A DNA stretch of 64,000 nt from Vibrio sp. D404a (GCF_030248535.1 NZ_JAHGAJ010000044.1:62001-126000); one strand, 5' to 3'. Counted from the stretch's first letter, positions 26,533 to 36,188 are shown. Translations and numbers: made by a program. The notes: generated by a model from the letters alone, not told the origin.

Positions 26533-27150
26533 ATGTCACACACCTTTCCAGAACTACCTTACGCCTACGATGCCCTAGAGCCTTACATTGACGCAAAGAC
26601 AATGGAGGTACACTACAGTAAGCACCATAAGACCTACTACGATAAGTTCATAGCGGCGATTGCTGGCACCGACTTAGAGCAGCAACCTCTAACCGAGATC
26701 TTTGCCAATATCTCAAAACACTCTCCGGCGGTACGTAACAATGGCGGTGGCTACTACAACCACATCCTATATTGGAACTGCATGTCTAAAGACGGCGGTG
26801 GTGAGCCAAGCGGCGATCTAGCCAAAGACATTCTTGCAACGTTTGGTGACTTAGAGAGCTTTAAAGATCAGTTCGCTCAAGCCGCTATCAACACCTTTGG
26901 CTCGGGTTTCGCTTGGCTTGTCGTGAAAGATGGTGCGCTAAAAATCGTCTCTACATCTAACCAAGATAACCCTTGGATGGACGCAGTAGATAGCCAAGGT
27001 GAGCCAATTCTAGCGCTCGACGTTTGGGAACACGCGTACTACATCAGCTACCAGAACCGCCGTCCTGACTACATTAATGCATGGTGGAATGTCGTGAACT
27101 GGGATGCCGTTGCAGAAAACTACGCACAGGCATTAGCAAACAAAGCGTAA
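26533..27150 (+). CDS. sodA: Superoxide dismutase, manganese-type
   Basis: This enzyme dismutates superoxide in the cytoplasm. The 205-residue protein has metal ligands His27, His77, Asp163 and His167 (DVWEHAYY). Several features point to the Mn rather than Fe class: the RNNGGGYYNH motif, Gln144 supplied from the C-terminal domain (STSNQDNP), the start LPYAYDALEP, and the end RRPDYINAWWNVVNW. A strong AAGGAGG ribosome-binding site precedes the ATG. A Fur-like operator lies upstream, as expected for the Mn enzyme that replaces Fe-SOD under iron limitation. A cambialistic enzyme cannot be excluded. Confidence 0.9.
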   Translation: MSHTFPELPYAYDALEPYIDAKTMEVHYSKHHKTYYDKFIAAIAGTDLEQQPLTEIFANISKHSPAVRNNGGGYYNHILYWNCMSKDGGGEPSGDLAKDILATFGDLESFKDQFAQAAINTFGSGFAWLVVKDGALKIVSTSNQDNPWMDAVDSQGEPILALDVWEHAYYISYQNRRPDYINAWWNVVNWDAVAENYAQALANKA

Positions 27151-27226
27151 TCGTTCGGTGGCAACTGTACTCACTCAGCTTGCCACCGTATACTCAAGCT
27201 ACTTTTTATCTATCCAGTGAACCAGT

Positions 27227-27706
27227 ATGTTTGATATCGCGCTTTACGAACCTGAAATTGCACCTAACACAGGTAACATCATTCGCCTTTGTGCTAACTG
27301 TGGTGCCAACCTGCATCTGATTGAGCCACTCGGTTTTGATTTAGAAGAGAAGAAAGTTCGCCGCGCGGGTTTGGACTACCACGATTTGGCTCGTGTGAAG
27401 CGCCATAAGAACCTAGAGGCCTTTCTAGAGTACCTAGAGAATGAACGCGAGGGTGACTTCCGTATTTTTGCGTGTACCACCAAGACCACTGGCCATCACG
27501 TGGATGCGAAGTTTCAACAAGGTGACGTATTGATGTTTGGCCCTGAAACTCGCGGCCTGCCTGCCGATCTGATTGAAAGCATGCCGATGGAGCAGCGTAT
27601 CCGCATTCCAATGATGCCGGACGCGCGTAGCCTCAACCTATCCAATGCCGTTGCGATTATCGCGTTTGAAGCGTGGCGACAAATGGGCTTTGAAGGCGCG
27701 GTTTAA
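27227..27706 (+). CDS. trmL: tRNA (cytidine/uridine-34-2'-O)-methyltransferase TrmL
   Basis: TrmL is a SPOUT-class knot methyltransferase that methylates the wobble ribose of two leucine tRNAs. The 159-residue protein is a minimal SPOUT domain. It has the N-terminal YEPEIAPNTGNIIRLCAN and the SAM-binding knot motifs LMFGPETRGLP and RIPMMPDARSLNLSNAVAI. It lies 76 bases after sodA in the same direction and ends at a strong bidirectional terminator. Confidence 0.96.
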   Translation: MFDIALYEPEIAPNTGNIIRLCANCGANLHLIEPLGFDLEEKKVRRAGLDYHDLARVKRHKNLEAFLEYLENEREGDFRIFACTTKTTGHHVDAKFQQGDVLMFGPETRGLPADLIESMPMEQRIRIPMMPDARSLNLSNAVAIIAFEAWRQMGFEGAV

Positions 27707-27785
27707 GCCAACTTACTCTTAAAAAATAACTAAAATCTTCATAGACAACCGGGATCTTCAAAGACAACCGGCTCTCACAGACAAT

Positions 27786-27838
27786 AAAAAAGGCTCTCTC
27801 CTTTTGTTCTAATAAAGAATAAAGGAGAGAGCCTTTTT
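27786..27838. terminator. Large bidirectional terminator between trmL and fxsA
   Basis: Long arms AAAAAAGGCTCTCTCCTTT and its complement surround a 16-base loop, giving one of the strongest hairpins in the window. It separates the convergent genes. Confidence 0.88.
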
Positions 27839-27854
27839 GATGGTGAGGTAGCAA

Positions 27855-28367
27855 TTAGTTCAAGCGGTTACGATCGTTGTTATCGTCATCTTTCTTCTCA
27901 AACTCGCCCTCAAAGGTGTTACCGCCCTTGGATTGGTTAAATGGGTCTTCACCGAATGGACTTTGACCAAAGCCAGCGTGACCACCGGCATGGAAACCAC
28001 CTGACACATTCTTCACGACCATTTTTTCCATAAGCTTTTTCGCAATCGCGGCGCGCGGTGCTGGCAGTAGCACCAACATACCCAGCGCATCGGTCATAAA
28101 GCCCGGAGTTAACAACAGCACACCTGCCACCGCAAGCATCACACCTTCAAGAATTTGTTGTGCAGGCATTTCACCTTGCTGCAGACGGCCTTGAACCGAC
28201 ATTAAGGTTTGAATCCCTTGGCTGCGAACCAATGACGCACCGACAAATGCCGTCACTAGCACCAAGGCGATTGTTGGCCACAATCCTAAGAAGCCACCAA
28301 CTTGAATAAATAAGCCGATCTCGATGATAGGCACAAAGATAAACAGTAATAATAAGATAGGAAACAC
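27855..28367 (-). CDS. fxsA: FxsA family membrane protein
   Basis: This 170-residue inner-membrane protein of the FxsA family was named for suppressing phage T7 exclusion by the F plasmid when overproduced; its cellular role is unclear. It has two to three hydrophobic segments at the N-terminus (LLLLFIFVPIIEIGLFIQVG), a conserved GASLVRSQG cytoplasmic loop and a LTPGFMTDALG segment. A low-complexity Gly/His/Asp tail follows. It is divergent from aspA, a neighbourhood also found in E. coli. Confidence 0.9.
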   Translation of the reverse strand: MFPILLLLFIFVPIIEIGLFIQVGGFLGLWPTIALVLVTAFVGASLVRSQGIQTLMSVQGRLQQGEMPAQQILEGVMLAVAGVLLLTPGFMTDALGMLVLLPAPRAAIAKKLMEKMVVKNVSGGFHAGGHAGFGQSPFGEDPFNQSKGGNTFEGEFEKKDDDNNDRNRLN

Positions 28368-28650
28368 AAGCCCTCCTTTGTTGTGTTCAGTGTACGTTGA
28401 AAGCTCTCACGAACTCAAATTTATCCTGTAAATAAGCGTGTCTCACACTCAAAAAATTGTTTGCACAAGATTGACGAAACAAAAGCAAAAAAGGTGATCA
28501 ACTTACTATTTTTATGCGCTAGGTACAGTATTATGTGCCACATAAGTCAGGACGGATTTATCAGCCCAAAATTCTAGCGAACGGAGTTTCGCCTAAAGAA
28601 TAGGCTAATAACTAACTATATTATCAGAATAATTCTCTAAGGATCCTGTT

Positions 28651-30102
28651 ATGGCTACTCAATCTAAAGCTCCTGTTGAAGCTCCACAAGCCACTCGTCT
28701 CGAAGAAGATCTATTAGGTCAACGTCATGTTCCGGCAGATGCTTACTACGGCATCCACACTCTACGCGCTATCGAAAACTTTAACATCTCAAATGTAACT
28801 ATCTCAGACGTGCCTGAATTTGTGCGCGGCATGGTGATGACTAAGAAGGCTGCCGCTTTAGCAAACAAAGAGTTAGGTGTAATTCCTAGCGAAGTAGCGA
28901 AGCACATCATTGCAGCGTGTGACCTTATCCTTGAAACCGGTAAGTGCATGGACCAATTCCCTTCAGACGTTTTCCAAGGCGGTGCGGGTACCTCTGTAAA
29001 CATGAACGCGAACGAAGTGGTTGCGAACGTTGCTCTTGAATTGATGGGCAAAGAGAAAGGCCAGTACGAGTTCATTAACCCGAATGACCATGTAAACAAG
29101 AGCCAATCAACAAACTGTGCATACCCAACAGGTTTCCGTATCTCTGTGTTCAACAGCGTACGTAAACTTATCGATGCTATCGAGTACCTGAAAGGTGCAT
29201 TCGAGCTTAAGAGCCAAGAGTTCAACACGGTTCTAAAAATGGGTCGTACTCAACTGCAAGATGCAGTGCCAATGACTGTGGGCCAAGAGTTCCACGCGTG
29301 GGCAGTAACGATCAACGAAGAGATCAAAAACCTAGAGTACACCTCTAAGCTTCTTCTTGAAGTTAACCTAGGTGCAACGGCGATCGGTACTGGTCTAAAC
29401 GCGGCACAAGGCTACCAAGAGCTAGCAGTTAAACACCTTGCAGAAGTAACGGGCCTAGAAGTTTCTCCAGCTGAAGACCTAATCGAAGCAACGTCAGACT
29501 GTGGTGCATACGTAATGACTCACGGTGCGTTGAAGCGTCTAGCGGTGAAACTGTCTAAGATCTGTAACGACCTACGTCTACTTTCTTCTGGTCCACGTGC
29601 GGGTCTGAATGAGCTGAACCTTCCTGAGCTTCAAGCGGGTTCTTCAATCATGCCAGCTAAAGTAAACCCTGTTGTTCCAGAAGTGGTAAACCAAGTGTGC
29701 TTTAAAGTACTTGGCAACGACAACACGGTTTCTTTCGCAGCAGAAGGTGGTCAGCTACAGCTGAACGTAATGGAACCAGTCATTGCACAGAGCATGTTTG
29801 AGTCTCTAGATATTCTAACCAATGCTTGTGTGAACCTACGCGACAAGTGTGTAGATGGCATCACAGTGAATAAGGAAGTGTGTGAAGCGCACGTATTCAA
29901 CTCAATCGGTATCGTGACTTACCTAAACCCATACATTGGCCACCACGAAGGTGACATCGTTGGTAAGATTTGTGCAGAAACCGGTAAGAGCGTTCGCGAC
30001 GTCGTTCTAGAGCGTGGTCTACTGACTGAAGAAGAACTTGATGACATTTTCTCAGTTGAAAACTTGATGCGTCCTCAGTATAAAGGCAAGCGCTACGAGT
30101 AA
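28651..30102 (+). CDS. aspA: Aspartate ammonia-lyase
   Basis: AspA deaminates aspartate to fumarate, supplying electron acceptor and ammonia under anaerobic conditions. The 483-residue protein belongs to the fumarase/aspartase superfamily. Its signature is GSSIMPAKVNP; the Ala there is typical of aspartase, while fumarase has Gly. The substrate-contact stretch is GAGTSVNMNANEV. It is upstream of dcuA, whose product exchanges aspartate and fumarate for succinate, and a terminator separates them. Confidence 0.97.
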   Translation: MATQSKAPVEAPQATRLEEDLLGQRHVPADAYYGIHTLRAIENFNISNVTISDVPEFVRGMVMTKKAAALANKELGVIPSEVAKHIIAACDLILETGKCMDQFPSDVFQGGAGTSVNMNANEVVANVALELMGKEKGQYEFINPNDHVNKSQSTNCAYPTGFRISVFNSVRKLIDAIEYLKGAFELKSQEFNTVLKMGRTQLQDAVPMTVGQEFHAWAVTINEEIKNLEYTSKLLLEVNLGATAIGTGLNAAQGYQELAVKHLAEVTGLEVSPAEDLIEATSDCGAYVMTHGALKRLAVKLSKICNDLRLLSSGPRAGLNELNLPELQAGSSIMPAKVNPVVPEVVNQVCFKVLGNDNTVSFAAEGGQLQLNVMEPVIAQSMFESLDILTNACVNLRDKCVDGITVNKEVCEAHVFNSIGIVTYLNPYIGHHEGDIVGKICAETGKSVRDVVLERGLLTEEELDDIFSVENLMRPQYKGKRYE

Positions 30103-30112
30103 GTATTGAAAA

Positions 30113-30137
30113 CAGGGCTCCAAACGGAGCCCTTTTT
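30113..30137 (+). terminator. Terminator of aspA
   Basis: The GGGCTCC / GGAGCCC stem is followed by six T residues. It makes aspA and dcuA at least partly separate units. Confidence 0.88.
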
Positions 30138-30280
30138 TAGGCTTTGAACTGATTAACCACAAAATATTGATGGTTTTATCACAGAGCTCAATCTCTCGGT
30201 GAGTTTTAGCCATAGGTTCTATTATTTGAACACTCAGTGGCGAGTTTTCAGATAATAAAATCTACAAATGAGGTGTTACT

Positions 30281-31588
30281 ATGATTGCAGTAGAACTGTT
30301 CGTTGTCCTACTCTTTATCTTTTTAGGGGCCAGAATTGGCGGTATTGGTATCGGCTTTGCCGGTGGTGCCGGTGTTATCGCACTGTCGCTAATCTTAGGC
30401 GTTCCAACCAGCCAATCTTTTATCCCAATTGACGTTATCCTGATCATCATGTCAGTTATCACTGCGATTGCAGCAATGCAGGTTGCAGGTGGTATGGACT
30501 GGTTGGTTCAGATTGCAGAAAACTTTTTACGCAAACATCCTGAACGCATTACCTTTTATGCACCTATCGTGACGTTCTTGATGACACTGATGGCCGGTAC
30601 GGGTCACACAGCGTTCTCTACCCTTCCTGTTATCGCTGAAGTAGCAAAAGGCCAAGGTGTTCGTCCATCTCGTCCACTGTCTATTGCGGTTGTTGCTTCT
30701 CAGATTGCGATCACGGCATCACCAATCTCAGCAGCCGTTGTCGCGTTCGCAGCAATGCTTGCGCCGTTCGGTGTTGACTACCTAACGCTACTGATGGTTT
30801 GTATCCCTACAACCTTCATCGCTTGTATGGTTGGCGCAGTCGTTGCGAACTACATGGGCAGCGAGCTCAAAGACGATCCTGTTTACCAAGAGCGTCTAGA
30901 GAAAGGTCTCATCAAGCTAGCAACAGAAGAGAAGCGTGAAATCCTTCCAACTGCGAAGAAAGCGACTTACATCTTCCTAGCGGCGATTGGTTTCGTGGTG
31001 TGCTACGCAGCGGCTATCTCTAGCTCTGTTGGCTTAATCGAGAACCCAGCACTGGGCCGTAACGAAGCGATCATGTCGGTGATGCTGGCAGCAGCAGCGG
31101 CAATCGTTCTGTTCACTAAAATTGATGCAGCGAAGATCTCTTCAGCGCCAACGTTCCGTTCTGGTATGACTGCATGTGTCTGTGTACTAGGTGTAGCTTG
31201 GTTAGGTTCAACGTTTGTAAACGCACACGTTGCTGAAATCAAAGACGTTGCAGGCGCGCTACTGGCTGACTACCCATGGATGCTGGCACTGGTTCTGTTC
31301 TTCGCTTCTATGCTGCTTTACTCTCAAGGTGCAACAACGGTTGCGCTAATGCCAGCAGCTCTTGCGATTGGCGTAGCACCACTGACAGCCGTTGCTTCAT
31401 TTGCTGCGGTAAGTGCACTGTTTGTACTTCCAACTTACCCAACGCTATTGGCAGCGGTTGAGATGGATGACACGGGCTCAACGCGTATCGGTAACTTGGT
31501 ATTCAACCACCCATTCTTCATTCCGGGTGTGGTGACTATTGGTACTGCTGTTGCTCTTGGCTTCGGTTTCGGTGGTTTATTCATTTAA
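30281..31588 (+). CDS. dcuA: Anaerobic C4-dicarboxylate transporter DcuA
   Basis: DcuA is an inner-membrane antiporter for aspartate, fumarate, malate and succinate. The 435-residue protein has about 11 hydrophobic spans and the family motifs GIGIGFAGGAGVIAL, MAGTGHTAFSTLPV and SQIAITASPISAA. The aspA-dcuA pairing is conserved. In E. coli cutA follows dcuA, but here the next gene is dsbD. A C-terminal GFGFGGLFI completes the last span. Confidence 0.96.
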   Translation: MIAVELFVVLLFIFLGARIGGIGIGFAGGAGVIALSLILGVPTSQSFIPIDVILIIMSVITAIAAMQVAGGMDWLVQIAENFLRKHPERITFYAPIVTFLMTLMAGTGHTAFSTLPVIAEVAKGQGVRPSRPLSIAVVASQIAITASPISAAVVAFAAMLAPFGVDYLTLLMVCIPTTFIACMVGAVVANYMGSELKDDPVYQERLEKGLIKLATEEKREILPTAKKATYIFLAAIGFVVCYAAAISSSVGLIENPALGRNEAIMSVMLAAAAAIVLFTKIDAAKISSAPTFRSGMTACVCVLGVAWLGSTFVNAHVAEIKDVAGALLADYPWMLALVLFFASMLLYSQGATTVALMPAALAIGVAPLTAVASFAAVSALFVLPTYPTLLAAVEMDDTGSTRIGNLVFNHPFFIPGVVTIGTAVALGFGFGGLFI

Positions 31589-31612
31589 TCACACCCAATC
31601 GTTGATGAATTG

Positions 31613-31641
31613 AAAGAGGGCCTTGGTGCCCTCTTTTTTGT
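31613..31641 (+). terminator. Terminator of dcuA
   Basis: The AGAGGGC / GCCCTCT stem is followed by six T residues. Confidence 0.85.
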
Positions 31642-31772
31642 TTTCCGTTCAAATTCGAGACATTCCAAACCAAGGCTTTACACTTCATTCGCAACATTTT
31701 GAAACTTTCTGGTCAGAGTTTCGGTCTGATTGAGTTAAAATCGCTGTTAACTTAATCAAGACGATCTCATTT

Positions 31773-33608
31773 ATGCGTGTATATCTCACTCTGCTATTTG
31801 TTGGGCTACTTTCTGTCTCCACCTCAGCCCTTGCGCTCTTTGGTAATAATGACCAAGGCCTAGAACTCAATGCCGGTAGCAATACCTTTGTTCCGGTTGA
31901 TCAAGCTTTCCCTTTTAATTATTACCAGCAAGACGACAAGATCTTAATCGACTGGCAAGTTAAAGAGGGCTACTACCTCTATCAACACAGTCTTGATTTT
32001 ACTGGACAAAACCTCGCTATCGGCCCAGTAGAGATGGAGGACGGACAACCACATCAAGACGAATTCTTTGGTGAGGTGAGCATTTATACTCAGCCGTTGT
32101 TTGTGCAGGTCCCACTACAGAGCTACCAAGACGGTTCTCAGCTGGTTGTTAAGTATCAAGGCTGTGCCAAAGCCGGTTTTTGTTACCCACCTGAAATTCG
32201 CGTCTTAGATATCGAGCCATTTACGCCGTCAGCAAATGCAGCTGAAGGGGCGACTGAGCAAGGTATCTCTTCAAACTCCGCGACATCAGAGCCTGTGACA
32301 TCAGAACCGACGCTATCTGAACATAGCGTAGAAGAGCGCAACACAACTCCAGCCTCAAAAGAAGCAGGGCTTGCTGAACAGTTAGGTGACAGTTGGTGGA
32401 CACCGCTTCTATTCCTGGCCTTAGGTGTTGGCCTCGCCTTCACGCCATGTGTCCTGCCTATGTACCCGATTCTAACAGGCATTGTGTTGGGCGGTGGTAA
32501 ACTAAGCCAAGGCCGAGCGCTGATGCTGTCGTTTATCTATGTGCAAGGTATGGCGCTTACCTACACCCTGCTTGGTCTTGTGGTCGCATCCGCGGGTATG
32601 CAGTTCCAAGCGGCGATGCAGCACCCTTATGTACTGATTGGCTTAAGTATTCTATTCGTGGCATTGGCACTGTCGATGTTTGGCGTCTACAACCTTCAAC
32701 TTCCAAGCAGTGTTCAGACTTGGCTCAATAACCAGAGCAACAAGCAGCAAGGTGGCAATACTCTAGGTGTGTTTGCGATGGGTGCGATCTCTGGCTTGGT
32801 GTGCTCACCATGTACTACGGCGCCGCTATCTGGTGCTCTACTTTACGTGGCACAAAGTGGCGATCTGTTTACGGGTGGTATTGCTCTGTATGCGTTGGCA
32901 ATGGGCATGGGTATCCCACTGATGCTAGTCGCCGTATTCGGCAATAAGTTGCTGCCGAAAGCAGGCAGCTGGATGGACAAAGTCAAAATCGTGTTTGGCT
33001 TTATTCTACTGGCAGCACCTATCTTCCTATTGGAGCGCATTCTTCCTGAGTTTTGGGCAACGGTATTGTGGTCAGCACTGGGTTTTGTGGCCTTTGGTTG
33101 GCTATATCACAGCAAAAATTCCCTACCATTCGGTGGTTGGAAACAGAGTGCAGTCGGCATCATTGCCATGCTTGGACTGTTCGCATCGGCTCAACCGGCT
33201 CTGAATTACTGGTTTGCAGAAAAGAGTGCTGAGCAGACTGCTCAAATTGAATTTGCTCGTATCAATACCGTAGAAGAACTTGAGATCCAGTTAATAGAGG
33301 CGAAGAAGTTAGGCAAACCGGTGATGCTCGATTTCTATGCTGACTGGTGTGTCGCGTGTAAAGAATTTGAAAAGTACACCTTCCACCAAGCCGATGTTGA
33401 GAACAAGCTGTCCAACTTTGTGTTGCTTCAAGCAGACGTGACGCGAAACATGCCACAAGATATTGAACTGCTTAAACAAATGCAGGTCCTTGGTTTACCA
33501 ACCATTGAATTCTGGGATGGTGAGGGTAACCATGTTCCAAATGCTCGTGTGACTGGTTTTATGAACGCTGAAACCTTCCTGCAGCACATGCAGAGCCACC
33601 AGCTGTAA
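31773..33608 (+). CDS. dsbD: Thiol:disulfide interchange protein DsbD
   Basis: DsbD carries electrons from cytoplasmic thioredoxin across the inner membrane to periplasmic DsbC, DsbG and CcmG. The 611-residue precursor has a signal peptide (residues 1-22). The periplasmic alpha domain has the cysteine pair CAKAGFC, and a Ser/Thr/Glu-rich linker follows. Eight membrane spans carry the redox cysteines in FTPCVLPMYP and CSPCTTAPL. The C-terminal thioredoxin-like gamma domain has the active site WCVACK. All six redox cysteines are present. It is longer than E. coli DsbD (565), mainly in the linker. Confidence 0.97.
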   Translation: MRVYLTLLFVGLLSVSTSALALFGNNDQGLELNAGSNTFVPVDQAFPFNYYQQDDKILIDWQVKEGYYLYQHSLDFTGQNLAIGPVEMEDGQPHQDEFFGEVSIYTQPLFVQVPLQSYQDGSQLVVKYQGCAKAGFCYPPEIRVLDIEPFTPSANAAEGATEQGISSNSATSEPVTSEPTLSEHSVEERNTTPASKEAGLAEQLGDSWWTPLLFLALGVGLAFTPCVLPMYPILTGIVLGGGKLSQGRALMLSFIYVQGMALTYTLLGLVVASAGMQFQAAMQHPYVLIGLSILFVALALSMFGVYNLQLPSSVQTWLNNQSNKQQGGNTLGVFAMGAISGLVCSPCTTAPLSGALLYVAQSGDLFTGGIALYALAMGMGIPLMLVAVFGNKLLPKAGSWMDKVKIVFGFILLAAPIFLLERILPEFWATVLWSALGFVAFGWLYHSKNSLPFGGWKQSAVGIIAMLGLFASAQPALNYWFAEKSAEQTAQIEFARINTVEELEIQLIEAKKLGKPVMLDFYADWCVACKEFEKYTFHQADVENKLSNFVLLQADVTRNMPQDIELLKQMQVLGLPTIEFWDGEGNHVPNARVTGFMNAETFLQHMQSHQL

Positions 33609-33630
33609 CGCGTTTTACCCATAAATAATC

Positions 33631-33680
33631 AGCCGCGGTTTATTTCTCAAATGAGGAGTAAAGCGCGGCTTTTGTGTTTT
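33631..33680 (+). terminator. Terminator of dsbD
   Basis: AGCCGCGGTTTA and TAAAGCGCGGCTT pair with one mismatch around a 20-base loop, followed by a T-rich tail. Confidence 0.75.
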
Positions 33681-33801
33681 TATAAATGCTTTCGACATCC
33701 GCCTCTCAGCAAAAGTGGATATGCTTCAGACTTTTAGTGCATAAATATTGTCCGCATAGTCAATCGGGACAATAATAAATGTTAACTAAATTGTTAAAAG
33801 T

Positions 33802-34440
33802 ATGAACGTCATGGACTCGACCTACACCATCATCATTGCTGATGACCACCCTCTGTTTCGTAACGCCTTGTTTCAGTCAGTGCACATGGCGATCAGTGGC
33901 GCGAACCTTCTCGAAGCCGACTCTCTGGACGCTTTGTTAACACTTCTCAAAAAAGAAGACGAGCCAGATCTGCTGCTGCTCGACCTCAAGATGCCGGGTG
34001 CCAATGGCATGTCTGGCCTTATTCAGCTGCGCGCCGAGTATCCAGACTTACCGATCGTGGTTATCTCTGCCAGTGAAGATGCGAGCGTGGTGACGCAAGT
34101 GAAGAGCCATGGTGCGTTTGGCTTTATTCCAAAGTCGAGTGATATGCGTGAGTTGGTGAGTGCATTGAATCAGGTCTTAAATGGCGACCCGTTCTTCCCA
34201 GAAGGCTTAATCACCAATAACGCAGCTTGTAGTGATCTAGCGGAGAAAATTGCGACTCTAACACCACAACAATACAAGGTATTAGGCATGCTTTCCGACG
34301 GCCTGCTGAATAAGCAGATTGCCTATGAATTGAATGTCTCGGAAGCGACCATCAAGGCACACATGACGGCCATCTTCCGTAAACTGGACGTGAAAAATAG
34401 AACTCAAGCAGTGATCTTGCTGCAAGAGGTTCACAATTAA
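33802..34440 (+). CDS. crbR: NarL/FixJ-type response regulator, CrbR-like
   Basis: This 212-residue response regulator has a receiver domain with phospho-acceptor Asp61 (LLLLDLKMPG) and switch Lys111 (GFIPKSS). A LuxR-type HTH follows (LTPQQYKVLGMLSDGLLNKQ, then KAHMTAIFRKLDVKNRTQA). Its position beside nhaP2 and the DUF4212/SSF symporter matches V. cholerae CrbR, which with CrbS activates acs in the acetate switch. The CrbS-like kinase is 6 kb away here. The gene name is inferred from context and family. The stop codon overlaps the stop of convergent nhaP2 with no terminator between them. Confidence 0.8.
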   Translation: MNVMDSTYTIIIADDHPLFRNALFQSVHMAISGANLLEADSLDALLTLLKKEDEPDLLLLDLKMPGANGMSGLIQLRAEYPDLPIVVISASEDASVVTQVKSHGAFGFIPKSSDMRELVSALNQVLNGDPFFPEGLITNNAACSDLAEKIATLTPQQYKVLGMLSDGLLNKQIAYELNVSEATIKAHMTAIFRKLDVKNRTQAVILLQEVHN

Positions 34441-36188
34441 GCGTCACTTATATCCTCTTCTAAAGTCGTCTTAGGCAAACATAAACCCAGCTTGACGACT
34501 TTATGATCCTCTATCTCCGCAACCACCCAATTGATGTCATGCCACTCAAAGCTATCACCCAATACAGGGTGAGGACCAAGTTCGCGTTCCGCTAATTGTT
34601 TGAGTGTCATCTCTCGCTCTTCTTCAGAACCCAACTCAATGCCATAACAGTCACTCACAGCAGCAATCGACAAGCCAACCTCAAGGAAGAAATCACCAAA
34701 GAATCGCGCAGCTTCTTCAGCCTCGGGCGCTTCACTGAACAACTCACTTAAGCTGTCTAAATCTTTGTCTTGACCGAGCACACAAAGAATATCGTTCGCC
34801 TCTAATACTGTGCTACCCGACGGGTGCAGCAAGGCATCTTGTCGAAACAGTGCCGTAATGCGTGTGCCTTCCGGCATCGATAAGCGCTTAAGCGGCTCAC
34901 CGACACACCACTTCTCTTCTTTGAGCTTGTAGACAAACATCTCCCACTCACTGGTCGGGTAGATCTCGATACCAGTACGTGAAACCGGTGTCGGCGTTGG
35001 CGGTAAGGTAACTTGCGCCAGCCTCGCAACTTTCATCAAGCTGCCACCTTGAACAACCAGCGACACCATAACCACGAAGAAGGCGATGTTAAAATACAGC
35101 TGAGCATTAGGCAGACCCGCCATCATCGGGAACACCGCCAAAATGATCGGCACCGCACCACGCAAGCCAACCCAAGAAACAAACCAGCGCTCCTTGGTGG
35201 TAAAGCTTCGAAACGGCAGCAGACCTAACCAAACCGACAACGGGCGCGCAAACAGAATCATACCGAAAGCCAATGCCAATGCAGGCAGTGCAATATCCAT
35301 CAATGTCGATGGTGTGACCAATAAACCCAGCACCAAGAACATCACGATTTGACTTAACCAAGTCATGCCATCAAGAACATTAAGAATCGAATGTCGAGAA
35401 CGCGTTGGACGGTTACCAATAAACAAACCCACTAAGTAAATCGATAAGATGCCACTGCCGCCAAGCATGTTAGAGAAAGCAAACAGAGCTACACCGCCGC
35501 TGAGTACAAGAATCGAATAAAGACCATCAGCCAGTTGTACTCGATTGATAAGGCTCCATAGAACCCAACCGCCACCAAGGCCGATAAGGGTGCCGACACC
35601 AAACTGCATCGCGAAGCTTTTCAGCAGGAAGTTCATGCCCATCTCAGCATCTGGGGTGCCAAGTAGCGCAATTAAGGTGACCGTTAAGAAGACCGCCATT
35701 GGGTCATTGGTCCCCGACTCTATCTCTAAGGTTGAGCCAACGCGCTCGTTGAGACTCTGCCCTTTAAGTAGAGAAAACACCGCTGCGGCATCGGTCGAGC
35801 CCACAATCGCCCCAACCAAAATACCCTGCATCAGTGACAGGTCGAATAGCCAAGCCGCCATTAAGCCCGTAAGAGTGGCGGTACAGGCTACGCCGATTGT
35901 GGCTAACGAAAGCGATGGCCAAAATGCGACTTTGAAGCTCGCTACCTTAGTGCGCATCCCCCCATCAAGCAGGATCACGGCAAGCGCTAAATTACTCACC
36001 AAGTAGGTTAATGAATGATCATCAAAATTGATGCCACCAGGACCATCTTCGCCCGCCAACATGCCAACGAACAAAAAGATCAGAAGAATCGGAACACCCA
36101 ATCGTGAGGACACTTGTGAGAAAAGTACACTGATGGCGATAAGCACCGCACCAGTCAAAAATAAGTGATTGATAGTTATTGCGTCCAA
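34437..36188 (-). CDS. nhaP2: Potassium/proton antiporter NhaP2 (CvrA)
   Basis: This is a CPA1-family inner-membrane antiporter exchanging cytoplasmic K+ (or Na+) for protons, important for acid and salt tolerance in Vibrio. The conserved start (M)DAITINHLF corresponds to a TTG at 36188 with a GGGGG ribosome-binding site. This gives 583 residues; an ATG nine codons earlier is possible. There are about 12 membrane spans with the transport site GAIVGSTDAAAVFSLL and the ESGTNDPMAVFL motif. A C-terminal RCK_C-type regulatory domain follows, with an acidic tail. Confidence 0.92.
   Translation of the reverse strand: MDAITINHLFLTGAVLIAISVLFSQVSSRLGVPILLIFLFVGMLAGEDGPGGINFDDHSLTYLVSNLALAVILLDGGMRTKVASFKVAFWPSLSLATIGVACTATLTGLMAAWLFDLSLMQGILVGAIVGSTDAAAVFSLLKGQSLNERVGSTLEIESGTNDPMAVFLTVTLIALLGTPDAEMGMNFLLKSFAMQFGVGTLIGLGGGWVLWSLINRVQLADGLYSILVLSGGVALFAFSNMLGGSGILSIYLVGLFIGNRPTRSRHSILNVLDGMTWLSQIVMFLVLGLLVTPSTLMDIALPALALAFGMILFARPLSVWLGLLPFRSFTTKERWFVSWVGLRGAVPIILAVFPMMAGLPNAQLYFNIAFFVVMVSLVVQGGSLMKVARLAQVTLPPTPTPVSRTGIEIYPTSEWEMFVYKLKEEKWCVGEPLKRLSMPEGTRITALFRQDALLHPSGSTVLEANDILCVLGQDKDLDSLSELFSEAPEAEEAARFFGDFFLEVGLSIAAVSDCYGIELGSEEEREMTLKQLAERELGPHPVLGDSFEWHDINWVVAEIEDHKVVKLGLCLPKTTLEEDISDA

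Noticed and set aside
30167..30181. TTGAT-N5-TATCA upstream of dcuA, resembling an FNR site
   Set aside because: The spacer is one base too long and the right half does not match ATCAA.
34802..36006. Plus- and minus-strand frames inside nhaP2
   Set aside because: They are alternative-frame shadows of the membrane-protein gene.
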